Below the pieces are notes generated by a model that worked only from the letters and a program-made list of their open reading frames with translations, did no database searches and was not told where the DNA came from. A stretch of 64,000 nucleotides of DNA from Christiangramia forsetii KT0803 (lineage in GTDB: Bacteria; Bacteroidota; Bacteroidia; Flavobacteriales; Flavobacteriaceae). Location of the stretch: assembly GCF_000060345.1 (NCBI RefSeq), contig NC_008571.1:2356001-2420000 (forward strand), in the 5' to 3' direction. A program made the translations under genes and the position numbers. Shown here one piece after another: positions 47,144 through 56,542 of the stretch (its first letter is position 1; each line of letters begins with the position of its first letter).

Positions 47144-47965
47144 TTACAATTTATAATGCTTCATAAGCATTTTCTCATAAAGTTTATCTGGTAGTAGGCC
47201 TTTGAGTTTTACAGAAATTTTCTGCAACCGCTCTCCCACTTTATAATGAACCTTAGGATCTTCAGTATTTATGATCTTAAAAATTTGCTTCGCCATTACC
47301 TCAGGATCCTGACCCGAATCAACATGTTCGTTCATCAATTTCAGGGTATTACCGTATACCTTTTCGTATGGTGAACCTTTTGTAACCGGGGCATGATATC
47401 TCCCAGAGGCAATATTAGTAGCGAAATCTCCAGGAGCAACATTGGTCATTTTAATACCAAATTGCTTTAATTCCATTCTATAGGCTTCCGCAGTAATTTC
47501 CAAAGCACTTTTTGTTGCGGAATAAATTCCACGATATGGAAGCCCCATATATCCTGCGATAGAAGTTACATTAATGATTAAACCCCCATTATTCTTCCGC
47601 ATTACTGGCAATACATTTTTAATCATATTTAACGGACCAAAATAATTGGTCTCAAAAGCTTTTTTAATTTCAGATTCCGGAGTTTCTTCAATAGGTCCGG
47701 TAATTCCAACGCCGGCATTATTAATAAGGACATCGATTCTACCCTCTTTCTTAGAAATTTCATTGATAGCCGCTATGATACTCTGCTCATTTGTTACATC
47801 TAACTGAACAAAATTAAAGACTGAATCAGAAGATTCTTTCTTACTTCTGCTGGTACCGTAAACTTTGAAATTTCTCTTAGCTAAGTAAGTCGCTATGGAC
47901 TTTCCGATTCCGGAAGAAGCGCCGGTGATGAGCACTATTTTATCTGAAGATTCCCCTTTTTTCAT
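47144..47965 (-). CDS. Short-chain dehydrogenase/reductase
   Basis: The protein is 273 residues from the ATG at 47965; the frame is open further upstream but runs into the SRP RNA gene. It is a classical SDR: cofactor motif TGASSGIG (residues 14-21), NNAG in DVLINNAGVGITG, catalytic Ser in VTSIAGYMG and Tyr-x-x-x-Lys in GIYSATKSALE. The N-terminal Arg/Ser cluster after the second strand (GTSRSKKE) suggests NADP preference. Substrate is unknown. It lies downstream of ffs on the same strand, with about 48 bp between. Confidence 0.92.
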   Translation of the reverse strand: MKKGESSDKIVLITGASSGIGKSIATYLAKRNFKVYGTSRSKKESSDSVFNFVQLDVTNEQSIIAAINEISKKEGRIDVLINNAGVGITGPIEETPESEIKKAFETNYFGPLNMIKNVLPVMRKNNGGLIINVTSIAGYMGLPYRGIYSATKSALEITAEAYRMELKQFGIKMTNVAPGDFATNIASGRYHAPVTKGSPYEKVYGNTLKLMNEHVDSGQDPEVMAKQIFKIINTEDPKVHYKVGERLQKISVKLKGLLPDKLYEKMLMKHYKL

Positions 47966-48012
47966 ATCGCACAAATATGCAATAAATTTAGGAATTAGTA
48001 GAAACAAAAAAT

Positions 48013-48106
48013 GGCAAGCGACCCACATCACACCGCTACGACCGCTTACCCTTGCTGCGTTCCCGCCCTGGGGGATTCAGCAGGAGCTGGTTGTGTGGGA
48101 CTTGCC
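48013..48106 (-). ncRNA. ffs: Signal recognition particle RNA (small, 4.5S-type)
   Basis: On the reverse strand, the segment CAGGGCGGGAACGCAGCAAG is the conserved SRP domain IV: a GGGAA tetraloop region and the AGCA internal loop that binds Ffh. Flanking sequences pair as one long hairpin. GGCAAG at the 5' end matches CTTGCC at the 3' end (48106-48101 with 48018-48013), and CCCACAC pairs with GTGTGATGTGGG. Total length is about 94 nt, as in Bacteroidota without an Alu domain. A T-rich run (ATTTTTTG) follows the 3' end. A consensus promoter (48111-48140) puts the start at the GGCAAG. The RNA acts with Ffh and with FtsY, encoded at 31021. Confidence 0.93.
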
Positions 48107-48110
48107 GATG

Positions 48111-48140
48111 CAAATATACAATCTTTGTATCTTTTGGCAA
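48111..48140 (-). promoter_or_regulatory. ffs promoter
   Basis: Reverse-strand TTG (48140-48138), 19-bp spacer, TATATTTG (48118-48111): an exact Bacteroidota consensus. The RNA begins about 5 nt downstream. Confidence 0.82.
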
Positions 48141-48191
48141 GCTTTTTTTAATGTGAATTAGTTAATTTAGCCCTGTATTCAAGCCGATTTT

Positions 48192-49262
48192 ATGATGAAT
48201 AAATTTAACTTACTGTTACTCTTTATTTTAAACTTTTTATTTTTTTCCTGCGGAAGTAATAATGCAAATAAAAAATCTGATTTTTCTCTTCAAATTAAAG
48301 AAAAGAAGTCAGAATTTAAGCTAAATGAGCAACTGGAAGCTTCTATCGTAAACAGCAAAAACAAGCAAATAGATTCTGTTTCTTTCTATTTTGGCGATCT
48401 ATATCTTCAAAATTCTAAAAACGGAAATAATCTTCAATTTAAACTGAACGATGTATTATTGGGGAAGCAGGTATTGAAAGCCATCGTTTATAGTGAAGAA
48501 TCAATAGATACACTTTCAAAGAATATTAAGGTCCTTAATTCAAATGCGCCTAAAGTTTATACCTATGAAATAGTAAATACGTTTCCTCATGATGTCACTT
48601 CTTACACGCAGGGACTGGAATTTCATGGTGATACGCTATATGAAAGTATTGGCCAGTATGGAAAATCCAAGCTAAGAAAAGTAGCTCTTGAAACCGGGGA
48701 AACCCTTAAAGAAATCAAATTAGACGATCAATATTTTGCTGAAGGTTTAACCATTCTTAATGATAAACTTTATCAGTTAACCTGGCAGGAAGGTGAAGGA
48801 TTCATTTATAATCTGAACACTTTTGAAAAGACCGGTACTTTCGGGTATAACCAAAGTAAAGAAGGTTGGGGGCTTTGCAATAATGGCGATAAGATCTTTA
48901 AAAGTGATGGAACCGAGAAAATATGGATTCTTGATCCCGAAACTTTAGCTGAGCAGAATTACATTCAACCAACCACACATAAGTCTGTTTCTACAAAATT
49001 CAACGAATTGGAATGGGTGGACGGAATGATCTATGCAAATACTTACCAATTACCTAGTGTAGCAATTATTAATCCTGCAACAGGAGGGATTGAAGGAATT
49101 ATAAATTTTAAAGGTCTGGATAAAGAATTAGGAAATACCGATGATTTAGACCCGAATAATGATGTGCTAAACGGAATAGCATATAATCGCACTTCTAAAA
49201 AGCTTTACGTAACCGGAAAAAGATGGGACAAGATCTTCGAAGTTAAAATTATCAGGAAGTAA
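48192..49262 (+). CDS. Glutaminyl-peptide cyclotransferase (lipoprotein)
   Basis: The 356-residue protein has a lipoprotein signal peptide (LLFILNFLFFSC, then GSNNANKKS). A short Ig-like or accessory region follows. The bacterial/plant-type glutamine cyclotransferase beta-propeller runs from about residue 120: VNTFPHDVTSYTQGLEFHGDTLYES, TGETLKEIKLDDQYFAEGLTILNDKLYQLTW, YNQSKEGWGLCNNGDKIFKSDG and NGIAYNRTSKKLYVTGKRWDKIFEV. It should cyclise N-terminal glutamine to pyroglutamate on exported peptides or proteins. The stop overlaps the thioesterase start (TAATG at 49260-49264). A weak promoter-like TAATTTAG is at 48163-48170. Confidence 0.88.
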   Translation: MMNKFNLLLLFILNFLFFSCGSNNANKKSDFSLQIKEKKSEFKLNEQLEASIVNSKNKQIDSVSFYFGDLYLQNSKNGNNLQFKLNDVLLGKQVLKAIVYSEESIDTLSKNIKVLNSNAPKVYTYEIVNTFPHDVTSYTQGLEFHGDTLYESIGQYGKSKLRKVALETGETLKEIKLDDQYFAEGLTILNDKLYQLTWQEGEGFIYNLNTFEKTGTFGYNQSKEGWGLCNNGDKIFKSDGTEKIWILDPETLAEQNYIQPTTHKSVSTKFNELEWVDGMIYANTYQLPSVAIINPATGGIEGIINFKGLDKELGNTDDLDPNNDVLNGIAYNRTSKKLYVTGKRWDKIFEVKIIRK

Positions 49263-49666
49263 TGGAGATCAACCCTGAAATATATGAAAAGCAATTAGTA
49301 GTTAAGGAAACCCATCTTGACAAACAAAGGCATGTAAATAATGTGGAATATGTTCAGTGGGTTCAGGATGTAGCTGAAGAACACTGGGAAGCAAGAGCTT
49401 CTGAAGAACAAAAATCTACTGTGATCTGGGTAGTCGTACGCCACGAGATTGATTATAAAAAAGAAGCTTTTCTGGGTGATACCATTTCACTTCAAACGTA
49501 TGTGGGTGAGGTTACTCATGTAACTTCCGTAAGACACGTTATTATAAAAAATTCTGAAACAGATAAAGTTTTAGCAGAAGCTAAAACCACCTGGTGCTTA
49601 CTTCATGCTGAAACGAAAAAGCCGGCAAAGATTTCAGAGGAATTAAAAAGGGTTTTTCTTCAGTAA
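49262..49666 (+). CDS. Acyl-CoA thioesterase, hotdog fold
   Basis: The 134-residue protein is a 4-hydroxybenzoyl-CoA thioesterase-like hotdog protein. The catalytic-type segment is THLDKQRHVNNVEYVQWVQDVAEEHWEA, where the Asp/Asn next to HVNNVEY fits the family. VVVRHEIDYKKEAFLGDTISLQTYVGE and ETDKVLAEAKTTWCLLHAET are strand regions of the hotdog. Members hydrolyse acyl-CoA thioesters; chain length is unknown. It overlaps the cyclotransferase stop by 1 bp, so it is coupled to it. The following 340-bp gap holds repeat elements. Confidence 0.88.
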   Translation: MEINPEIYEKQLVVKETHLDKQRHVNNVEYVQWVQDVAEEHWEARASEEQKSTVIWVVVRHEIDYKKEAFLGDTISLQTYVGEVTHVTSVRHVIIKNSETDKVLAEAKTTWCLLHAETKKPAKISEELKRVFLQ

Positions 49667-49741
49667 TTAAACAATCCAAGAAAGTAACTGCTTTCACTCT
49701 TTTTTGTCATCTTGGCTAAAAGGAAATATCTCAGTTTTATT

Positions 49742-49828
49742 TGTCATCTCGACCAAAGGGAGAGATCTCTTCGGAAATAGTATCACTCTATAGATTTCTC
49801 ATTTTACTACGTGCCGTTCGAAATGACA
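49742..49828. repeat. REP-like element, copy A
   Basis: About 87 bp from TGTCATCTCGACCAAAGGGA to AATGACA. The two ends can pair through TGTCAT/ATGACA and the GAGATCTC-rich arms. A shorter degraded copy may precede it at about 49703-49738. The opposite orientation occurs at 62105-62516. Confidence 0.85.
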
Positions 49829-49847
49829 ATTCCCAACACTTTTTAAC

Positions 49848-49932
49848 TGTCATCTCGACCAAAGGGAGAGATCTCTTCGGAGTTCATATTGCTCTATAGA
49901 TTTCTCCTCCGCTGTGCTCCATCGAAATGACA
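49848..49932. repeat. REP-like element, copy B
   Basis: About 85 bp, nearly identical to copy A over the first 33 bases, then AGATTTCTCCTCCGCTGTGC and the AATGACA end. Arranged head-to-tail with copy A, 20 bp apart. The rest of the 49667-50006 gap holds only the glyA terminator. Confidence 0.85.
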
Positions 49933-49956
49933 TTTATCAATACTTCATATTTGTCA

Positions 49957-49983
49957 TAAAAAAAGCCGTTCAATAGAACGGCC
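49957..49983 (-). terminator. Terminator after glyA
   Basis: Reverse strand: GCCGTTC pairs with GAACGGC (49981-49975, 49971-49965), followed by a seven-T tail. Confidence 0.9.
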
Positions 49984-50006
49984 TTATATAATTCTTTAAT
50001 TGCAGA

Positions 50007-51281
50007 TTAAGCAACAAACAAAGGCCTTCCACTCATCATAGAATTCACCTCTTTTTTTACTGCTTCAAGTTCAGTATCATTTTCAATATTGGTGATTACA
50101 CGATCTATAAGATCAACGATCTTATTCATATCGTTTTCCTGTAATCCACGAGTGGTAACTGCCGGAGTTCCAATTCTAATACCTGATGTCACAAAAGGTG
50201 ATTTATCATCAAATGGCACCATATTTTTATTAACCGTGATATCTGCTTTACTTAAAGCTTCTTCCGCTTCCTTACCACTCACATTCTTATTTCTAAGATC
50301 TATAAGCATCATATGGTTATCGGTTCCACCGGAAATAACTTTATAATCTTTTTCAACAAATGCCTGAGCTAGTTTCTCAGCATTTTTCTTAACCTGAACA
50401 GTATAATGAAGAAATTCATCGGTCAAAGCTTCTCCAAAAGCTATTGCTTTGGCTGCAATAATATGCTCTAAAGGTCCACCCTGGTTTCCTGGAAAAATCC
50501 CTGAATTTAGCATCGTAGACATTTTCTTCAGGTTTCCATTTTTTAATTTCTCTCCAAATGGATTCTCAAAGTCTTTTCCCATCAATATGATTCCTCCTCT
50601 GGGTCCTCTAAGTGTTTTATGGGTGGTAGAAGTTACAATATGACAATGAGGAAGCGGATCACTAATTAATCCCTTAGCAATAAGCCCTGCGGGATGCGCC
50701 ATATCTGCCACCAAAATAGCACCAACGCTATCAGCAATCTCTCTAAATCTTTTATAATCGATCTCTCTTGAATATGCAGACGCTCCTGCGATGATCATTT
50801 TAGGCTTTTCTTTTTCAGCAATTTCAGCAACTGCATCATAATCAATTAAACCGGTTTCTTTATCAACTCCGTAAAAAACAGGATTATAAAGTTTACCCGA
50901 GAAATTCACCGGGGAACCGTGGGTTAAGTGTCCTCCATGTGAAAGATCAAAACCTAGAAATTTATCTCCCGGCTTCATCACCGTATGAAAAACTGCCGTA
51001 TTTGCCTGTGAACCAGAATGTGGCTGCACATTGGCATATTCAGCATTAAACAATTCCTTTAGACGATCTATTGCAAGTTGTTCTACCTGGTCTACCACCT
51101 CACATCCGCCATAATATCTCTTTCCGGGGTAACCTTCAGCATATTTATTTGTAAGTACAGATCCTGCTGCTTCAAGCACAGCTTCGCTTACAAAATTTTC
51201 ACTCGCAATAAGTTCCAAACCATTTAACTGGCGCTCCTTTTCTTTAGCAATTAAATCAAATACCTGGGTGTCTCGTTGCAT
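50007..51281 (-). CDS. glyA: Serine hydroxymethyltransferase
   Basis: GlyA interconverts serine and glycine, feeding one-carbon units into folate. The 424-residue protein is full length, with [69 protein letters not shown] and the PLP lysine in [17 protein letters not shown]. The C-terminal [13 protein letters not shown] binds the folate/serine carboxylate region. The ATG at 51281 gives the usual start [18 protein letters not shown]. fahA diverges from it; a 109-bp gap holds the fahA promoter element. A terminator follows at 49957. Confidence 0.98.
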
Positions 51282-51347
51282 TACAAATTTTTACGTTAAA
51301 TATTCGGTAAAAATAACAAATACATTCGGTTAATAACAGGAAAATAA

Positions 51348-51355
51348 TATATTTG
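51348..51355 (+). promoter_or_regulatory. fahA promoter -7 element
   Basis: TATATTTG matches the consensus exactly; TTC at 51325 lies at about the -33 spacing (20 bp). Leader of about 30 nt. Confidence 0.6.
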
Positions 51356-51390
51356 AATCAACTAGATTTTAACAAAAAACCAACATTTTT

Positions 51391-52680
51391 ATGTCAATTA
51401 CCGCTAACGATCCAAAAAGAAAAACCTGGCTGGATATTCCTGGCGATACCGATTTCCCTATTCAGAATATTCCATTTGGAGTATTTCTAACTCGTGATGA
51501 TGTTATTACCATTGGTACGAGAATTGGAGATTTCGCGATAGACCTTGGAGCATTGCACCAATTGGGTTATTTTGAAGGAATTCCATTAACTGACGATATA
51601 TTTTTACAGGATACTTTAAATGATTTTATCTCTGATGGCAAGAAAACCTGGCGATTGGTAAGAAACCGCATTGCAGATATCTTCGATGCCAACAATACTA
51701 AATTAAAAGATAATCAGGACCACAGAAATACAGTACTTTTTACGCTGGATGAGATTGAAATGCAGATGCCTGTGCAGGTAGGAGATTATACCGATTTCTA
51801 TTCCTCGAAAGAACATGCTACCAACATTGGAACCATGTTTAGAGATCCGGATAACGCTTTATTGCCAAACTGGCTTCATATCCCAGTGGGGTATCATGGT
51901 AGAAGCTCATCGATTATTCCTTCTGAAATTCCGGTACATCGCCCACAGGGACAAACTAAACCAGCAGATTCTGACGAACCTGTTTTTGGACCATCTCAAA
52001 GGGTAGATTTTGAACTGGAAATGGCATTTGTTACGACAGATGCTAATCATTTGGGGGAACCAATCCCGGTGGATGAAGCTGAAGATTATATCTTTGGAAT
52101 GGTACTTTTCAATGACTGGAGTGCTCGTGATATTCAGAAGTGGGAATATGTACCTTTAGGACCCTTCCTTGCCAAAAATTTCGCTTCCTCTATTTCTCCA
52201 TGGATTGTAACCATGGATGCTTTGGAACCTTTTAGAACGGCAAGTCCAAAACCTGAAAAAGAGCTACTTCCATATTTAAAATATAAAGGAGAGAAAAGTT
52301 TTGATATCAACCTGGAAGTATTTCTTCAGCCTGAAGGTGGAGAGGAAAATTCACTTTCAAAATCAAACTTTAAATATCTCTACTGGAACATGAGTCAGCA
52401 ACTTGCTCACCATACTGTAAATGGCTGCCCGGTAAACTCTGGTGATATGATGGCTTCAGGTACTATTTCAGGATCTTCTGAAGATTCTTATGGATCTATG
52501 CTGGAACTTTCCTGGGGTGGTAAAAAACCAATCAAATTAAAGGATGGATCTGAACGTAAGTTCGTTAATGATAATGACACGGTGATCATGAGAGGATTTT
52601 GCCAGAATGGTAATTCCAGAATTGGTTTTGGTGAAGTAAAATCAAAATTACTTCCCGTTTACGAACCGAAGAAGAAATAA
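51391..52680 (+). CDS. fahA: Fumarylacetoacetase
   Basis: Fumarylacetoacetase splits fumarylacetoacetate to fumarate and acetoacetate, the last step of tyrosine degradation. The 429-residue protein has the small N-terminal domain (IPFGVFLTRDDVITIGTRIGDFAIDL). The FAH catalytic fold follows, with the catalytic His in PVGYHGRSSSIIPSE, metal residues in DFELEMAFVT, FNDWSARDIQKWEYVPLGPFLAKNF and HHTVNGCPVNSGDMMASGTISG. Length is near that of human FAH (419). Other tyrosine catabolic genes (hppD, hmgA) are not in the window. It differs from the short FAH-fold protein at 34557. Confidence 0.97.
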   Translation: MSITANDPKRKTWLDIPGDTDFPIQNIPFGVFLTRDDVITIGTRIGDFAIDLGALHQLGYFEGIPLTDDIFLQDTLNDFISDGKKTWRLVRNRIADIFDANNTKLKDNQDHRNTVLFTLDEIEMQMPVQVGDYTDFYSSKEHATNIGTMFRDPDNALLPNWLHIPVGYHGRSSSIIPSEIPVHRPQGQTKPADSDEPVFGPSQRVDFELEMAFVTTDANHLGEPIPVDEAEDYIFGMVLFNDWSARDIQKWEYVPLGPFLAKNFASSISPWIVTMDALEPFRTASPKPEKELLPYLKYKGEKSFDINLEVFLQPEGGEENSLSKSNFKYLYWNMSQQLAHHTVNGCPVNSGDMMASGTISGSSEDSYGSMLELSWGGKKPIKLKDGSERKFVNDNDTVIMRGFCQNGNSRIGFGEVKSKLLPVYEPKKK

Positions 52681-52697
52681 TAAAATTTATACAATAG

Positions 52698-52732
52698 AAA
52701 AGCCCCTTACAACAAAGTATGGGGCTTTTTAT
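52698..52732 (+). terminator. Terminator after fahA
   Basis: AAAAGCCCC pairs with GGGGCTTTT across a 14-base loop, followed by T. It lies 17 bp after the fahA stop. Confidence 0.88.
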
Positions 52733-52737
52733 TTTAT

Positions 52738-52816
52738 CGTCACCCTGAACTTATTTCAGGATCTTTTATAATTACTATTATCTCAAATTAGAAGCTGAAA
52801 CGAGTTCAGCTTGACG
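52738..52816. repeat. Imperfect inverted repeat
   Basis: CGTCACCCTGAACTTATTTC in the left arm pairs imperfectly with the right arm GAAACGAGTTCAGCTTGACG; arms are about 28 bp. It resembles the intergenic inverted repeats commonly seen in flavobacterial genomes, and differs in sequence from the TGTCATCTCGA family here. Confidence 0.7.
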
Positions 52817-52885
52817 TAATTTTCTTTAGTATTTAGCCATCCTTAAGTGGTTTCAGGACTTCTTATACCTATGATTAAAAATTAA

Positions 52886-53284
52886 CTAAATCAATTCTTT
52901 CAATTTATCTGCAGAAATTGCCTGGTGCGAAGAATGATGCACCACTTCCCCATTCTTTAGAACAATTAATTGCGGACTTTCATGCTTTACCCTCAGTCTT
53001 TCAGCGATGGCATTAGAAATATCTCTGTGCGCTCTAAGATCAAGAAAATAAAGATCTATTGGTTCATTTTCATCCAGATTATAATCAGATTCAAACATCT
53101 TCAATACCATTCTACTAATACCACAGGTAGTAGAATGTTTTAAGATCGCTACTGTTCTTTCTTTAGACCTTTCTTCCAGTTGGTCTAGTTGAGCCATAGA
53201 ATTAAGATCTATCCATGGAGTCACGCTCTTCTCTTCCTTTTCCTGCTTCTTTTCAGAACTAAACATTTTATCAAATAATCCCAT
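52886..53284 (-). CDS. ytxJ: Bacillithiol-system redox protein YtxJ (bacilliredoxin-like)
   Basis: The 132-residue protein has a thioredoxin fold with one active Cys in ILKHSTTCGISRMVLKMFE, the monothiol TCGIS motif of YtxJ, followed by a strand region YFLDLRAHRDISNAI and SPQLIVLKNGEVVHHSSHQAI. YtxJ proteins are proposed to remove bacillithiol from proteins. The ATG at 53284 (MGLFDKMF) is preferred to an in-frame TTG six codons upstream. It lies on the opposite strand to clpB and has a promoter-like TACTTTTG at 53300-53307. Together with bshC at 18618 it indicates a bacillithiol system. Confidence 0.92.
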   Translation of the reverse strand: MGLFDKMFSSEKKQEKEEKSVTPWIDLNSMAQLDQLEERSKERTVAILKHSTTCGISRMVLKMFESDYNLDENEPIDLYFLDLRAHRDISNAIAERLRVKHESPQLIVLKNGEVVHHSSHQAISADKLKELI

Positions 53285-53299
53285 AATTTTTCTTTTTAT

Positions 53300-53307
53300 C
53301 AAAAGTA
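53300..53307 (-). promoter_or_regulatory. ytxJ promoter -7 element
   Basis: Reverse-strand TACTTTTG is an exact -7 match, 16 bp from the ATG. The -33 position overlaps the dyad at 53325-53342. Confidence 0.5.
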
Positions 53308-53324
53308 AATCTAACTAAATTTAA

Positions 53325-53342
53325 TAACGGAACAATCCGTTA
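53325..53342. promoter_or_regulatory. Dyad between ytxJ and clpB, possible operator
   Basis: TAACGGA-N4-TCCGTTA is a perfect 7-bp dyad with an ACAA spacer. It covers the place where the ytxJ -33 element should be. A redox or heat-shock regulator could bind here; this is inference. Confidence 0.4.
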
Positions 53343-53466
53343 ATTTTTTAGTTCTTTTCAATGCAACTGTCTTTTTGTCGGTTATTTTTCAGCAATACAC
53401 GTCATTTTGACATTTATTCTGAATGGTACATCTATTGCGTTATGAATTTTTCAAAATCACAATAAA

Positions 53467-56073
53467 ATGAATTTTCAAAATTATACTATAAAATCACAAG
53501 AGGCCATCCAGCAGGCGCAGCAACTAGCGCAGGAGATGGGCCATCAGCAAATAGAGAATGAACATATTTTCAAAGCTATCATGATGGTTGACGAAAATGT
53601 AACTCCATTCTTACTAAAAAAACTAAATATCAACCTAAACCTGTTTACGCAGATTCTCGATAAGAGTCTGGAAAGCTTCCCAAAAGTTAGCGGAGGTGAC
53701 ATCCATTTATCCCGGGAGTCTGGAAAAACGGTAAACGACGCTTCTTCCATTGCCAAAAAAATGGGAGATGAATATGTCTCTATCGAGCATTTGATCCTCG
53801 CAATCTTTAAGTCTTCCAGTAAAGTTGCACAAATCTTAAAAGATCAGGGAGCTACAGAGAAAGGTTTAAAAGCAGCAATTTCAGAATTGAGACAGGGAGA
53901 TAAAGTAACCTCGCAAAGTGCTGAAGAAACTTATAATTCTTTAGAAAAATACGCTCGCAATCTAAATCAGCTTGCAGAAGACGGAAAATTGGACCCGGTA
54001 ATTGGTCGGGATGAAGAGATTAGAAGAATTCTTCAAATTTTATCTCGTAGAACCAAAAACAACCCAATGCTTGTAGGTGAACCGGGAACAGGGAAAACAG
54101 CTATTGCAGAGGGCCTTGCGCACAGAATTGTAGATGGAGATATTCCGGAAAATTTAAAAGATAAAAGGATTTACTCCTTAGACATGGGAGCTCTTATTGC
54201 AGGCGCAAAATATAAAGGTGAATTTGAAGAACGCCTGAAAGCTGTTATTAAAGAAGTTACTTCCAGCGACGGGAGTATCGTCTTGTTTATTGACGAAATC
54301 CACACCCTCGTTGGTGCAGGTGGCGGTCAGGGAGCTATGGATGCCGCTAATATTCTTAAACCAGCGCTCGCTCGTGGGGAACTGCGAGCTATAGGAGCCA
54401 CCACGTTGGATGAGTATCAAAAATATTTTGAGAAAGATAAGGCGCTTGAGCGTCGTTTCCAGAAAGTGATCGTTGAAGAACCAGATACTGAAAGCGCTAT
54501 TTCCATTCTCCGTGGAATCAAGGAAAAATATGAGACTCACCACAAGGTTAGGATCAAAGATGAGGCGATTATTGCCGCGGTAGAACTTTCCCAGCGCTAT
54601 ATTACAAATCGTTTTCTACCGGATAAGGCTATTGACCTTATGGATGAGGCTGCCTCAAAGTTGAGAATGGAAATCAACTCCAAACCTGAAGAGTTAGATG
54701 TGCTTGATCGTAAGATCATGCAACTTGAAATTGAAATTGAAGCGATTAAACGGGAAAAAGACGAAGCGAAGCTGAAATCTTTGCGCAGTGATCTGGCCAA
54801 CCTCAAAGAAGAACGCAATGATCTTCATGCAAGATGGATGAGTGAAAAAGATGTGGTAGATAACATCCAGACGGCGAAATCTGATATTGAAGAATTTAAG
54901 CTTGAAGCAGAAAGAGCAGAGCGAGAAGGCGATTATGGAAAAGTTGCCGAAATAAGGTACGGAAAGATCAAGGAAGCTCAGGAAAAACTGGAAAAGCTTC
55001 AACAACAAGTGGCCGAAAATCAAAGTGAGAAATCTTTGATTCAGGAAGAAGTTACCAATGAAGATATCGCTGAAGTGGTGGCGAAATGGACAGGCATTCC
55101 AGTAACCAAAATGCTTCAGAGCGATCGTGAAAAATTATTACACCTTGAGGATGATCTTCACAAACGAGTTGTTGGTCAACAGGAAGCGATCATTGCAGTG
55201 AGTGATGCCGTTAGAAGAAGCCGTGCGGGATTGCAGGATCAAAACAGGCCAATTGGCTCATTCCTGTTTCTTGGTACCACGGGGGTTGGAAAGACTGAAT
55301 TAGCTAAAGCTCTAGCTGAATATCTCTTTGATGATGAATCTGCAATGACCAGGATAGATATGAGTGAATACCAGGAGAGACATTCTGTAAGTAGATTGGT
55401 GGGTGCACCTCCGGGATATGTGGGTTATGATGAAGGTGGCCAGCTTACCGAAGCGGTTAGAAGAAAACCATATTCTGTAGTGCTTCTTGATGAAATTGAA
55501 AAAGCACACCCGGATACTTTCAATATTTTATTGCAGGTGCTTGATGAAGGCAGGTTAACCGACAATAAAGGCCGCGTCGCCGATTTTAAGAATACGATCA
55601 TCATCATGACCTCTAATATGGGAAGCCATATTATTCAGGAAAAGTTTGAAAATGTGAAAGATCCTGATACTGCGATGGAAGCTGCAAAAACTGAAGTTTT
55701 AGGCTTACTTAAACAAAGTGTACGTCCCGAATTTATTAATAGGATAGATGATATTGTAATGTTTAGTCCGCTAACTCAGAATGATATTAAACAGATAGTT
55801 GGTCTTCAATTAAAGGGCGTTAAAAAAATGCTGGCTAATCAGCACATGGTACTTGACGCTACCGATGAAGCTATAGAATACCTTTCGGTAAAAGGATTTG
55901 ATCCTCAATTTGGTGCGAGACCCGTAAAAAGAGTTGTTCAGAAAGAGGTACTTAATAAGCTTTCTAAAGATATTCTATCCGGAAAAATTCATACTGACAG
56001 TATTATTCTTTTGGATGAATTTAATGAAGAGCTGGTGTTTAGAAATCAGGAAGAATTGACGAAAAATGATTAA
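53467..56073 (+). CDS. clpB: ATP-dependent disaggregase ClpB
   Basis: ClpB is a cytosolic Hsp100 chaperone that resolves protein aggregates with DnaK. The 868-residue protein has an N domain ([28 protein letters not shown]), the first AAA+ domain with Walker [14 protein letters not shown], and a long M-domain coiled coil (about residues 405-525). The second AAA+ domain has [22 protein letters not shown] and [29 protein letters not shown]. Length is that of full-length ClpB. A signal for ClpP (the IGF-loop) was not seen, consistent with ClpB rather than ClpA/C. It shares its upstream gap with ytxJ. Confidence 0.98.
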   Translation: MNFQNYTIKSQEAIQQAQQLAQEMGHQQIENEHIFKAIMMVDENVTPFLLKKLNINLNLFTQILDKSLESFPKVSGGDIHLSRESGKTVNDASSIAKKMGDEYVSIEHLILAIFKSSSKVAQILKDQGATEKGLKAAISELRQGDKVTSQSAEETYNSLEKYARNLNQLAEDGKLDPVIGRDEEIRRILQILSRRTKNNPMLVGEPGTGKTAIAEGLAHRIVDGDIPENLKDKRIYSLDMGALIAGAKYKGEFEERLKAVIKEVTSSDGSIVLFIDEIHTLVGAGGGQGAMDAANILKPALARGELRAIGATTLDEYQKYFEKDKALERRFQKVIVEEPDTESAISILRGIKEKYETHHKVRIKDEAIIAAVELSQRYITNRFLPDKAIDLMDEAASKLRMEINSKPEELDVLDRKIMQLEIEIEAIKREKDEAKLKSLRSDLANLKEERNDLHARWMSEKDVVDNIQTAKSDIEEFKLEAERAEREGDYGKVAEIRYGKIKEAQEKLEKLQQQVAENQSEKSLIQEEVTNEDIAEVVAKWTGIPVTKMLQSDREKLLHLEDDLHKRVVGQQEAIIAVSDAVRRSRAGLQDQNRPIGSFLFLGTTGVGKTELAKALAEYLFDDESAMTRIDMSEYQERHSVSRLVGAPPGYVGYDEGGQLTEAVRRKPYSVVLLDEIEKAHPDTFNILLQVLDEGRLTDNKGRVADFKNTIIIMTSNMGSHIIQEKFENVKDPDTAMEAAKTEVLGLLKQSVRPEFINRIDDIVMFSPLTQNDIKQIVGLQLKGVKKMLANQHMVLDATDEAIEYLSVKGFDPQFGARPVKRVVQKEVLNKLSKDILSGKIHTDSIILLDEFNEELVFRNQEELTKND

Positions 56074-56184
56074 TTAAAAGATAGATTCTTGAGTAAACTT
56101 TTAAAACGGAAGACCCTTGTAAAAGCCTGAATCTTTCAGGGATCAAATCATATTTTTAAGCATAATTAAGTGCTATTTGAGAAT

Positions 56185-56219
56185 AAAAAAAGGCGGTAGA
56201 AATTTCTACCGCCTTTTTT
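56185..56219. terminator. Bidirectional terminator
   Basis: A perfect 24-bp palindrome (GGCGGTAGAAA and its mirror) at 56191-56214 is flanked by A-run and T-run, serving convergent clpB and csbD-like genes. Confidence 0.93.
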
Positions 56220-56237
56220 ACATTACTTCATCAATCA

Positions 56238-56423
56238 TTACCATTTATCAATCTCCTTTTTCAATTCTTCTTTTGACTTCCCAGTCTTTTCCTGCATACG
56301 ACCCAGCATTTCATCGAACTTCCCTTCAGAATAAGTGGTTTCGTCATCGGTAAGTTTTCCGTATTTCTGCTTGAAATCACCTTTTATCTGTTTCCACTTT
56401 CCTTCTCTTTGATCTTCATTCAT
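56238..56423 (-). CDS. CsbD family stress protein
   Basis: The 61-residue protein begins MNEDQREGKWKQIKGDFKQK, followed by YGKLTDDETTYSEGKFDEMLGRMQEKTGK and an end KKEIDKW. This is the CsbD pattern: a short, highly charged, mostly helical protein widespread in stress regulons. The function is unknown. The sequence faces clpB tail-to-tail through a shared terminator. A promoter-like TACCTTTA is at 56452-56459 (7 of 8 matches). Confidence 0.92.
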   Translation of the reverse strand: MNEDQREGKWKQIKGDFKQKYGKLTDDETTYSEGKFDEMLGRMQEKTGKSKEELKKEIDKW

Positions 56424-56516
56424 AACATATTGATTTTAATTGTTAATAAAATAAAGGTATCTAAATACAACTCTTAGAGCTCCTAACAAACTCCTATTTT
56501 TATCCTAAACATTTGT

Positions 56517-56524
56517 TATTTTTG
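56517..56524 (+). promoter_or_regulatory. Promoter -7 element of the phytase-like gene
   Basis: TATTTTTG is an exact -7 match, 18 bp before the ATG at 56543, giving a leader of about 14 nt. The -33 match is poor. Confidence 0.5.
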
Positions 56525-56542
56525 AATTTCAATAATATCTCA

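Noticed and set aside
47966-48031. N-terminal extension of the SDR protein
   Set aside because: It would read into the SRP RNA gene; the ATG at 47965 starts a normal SDR N-terminus.
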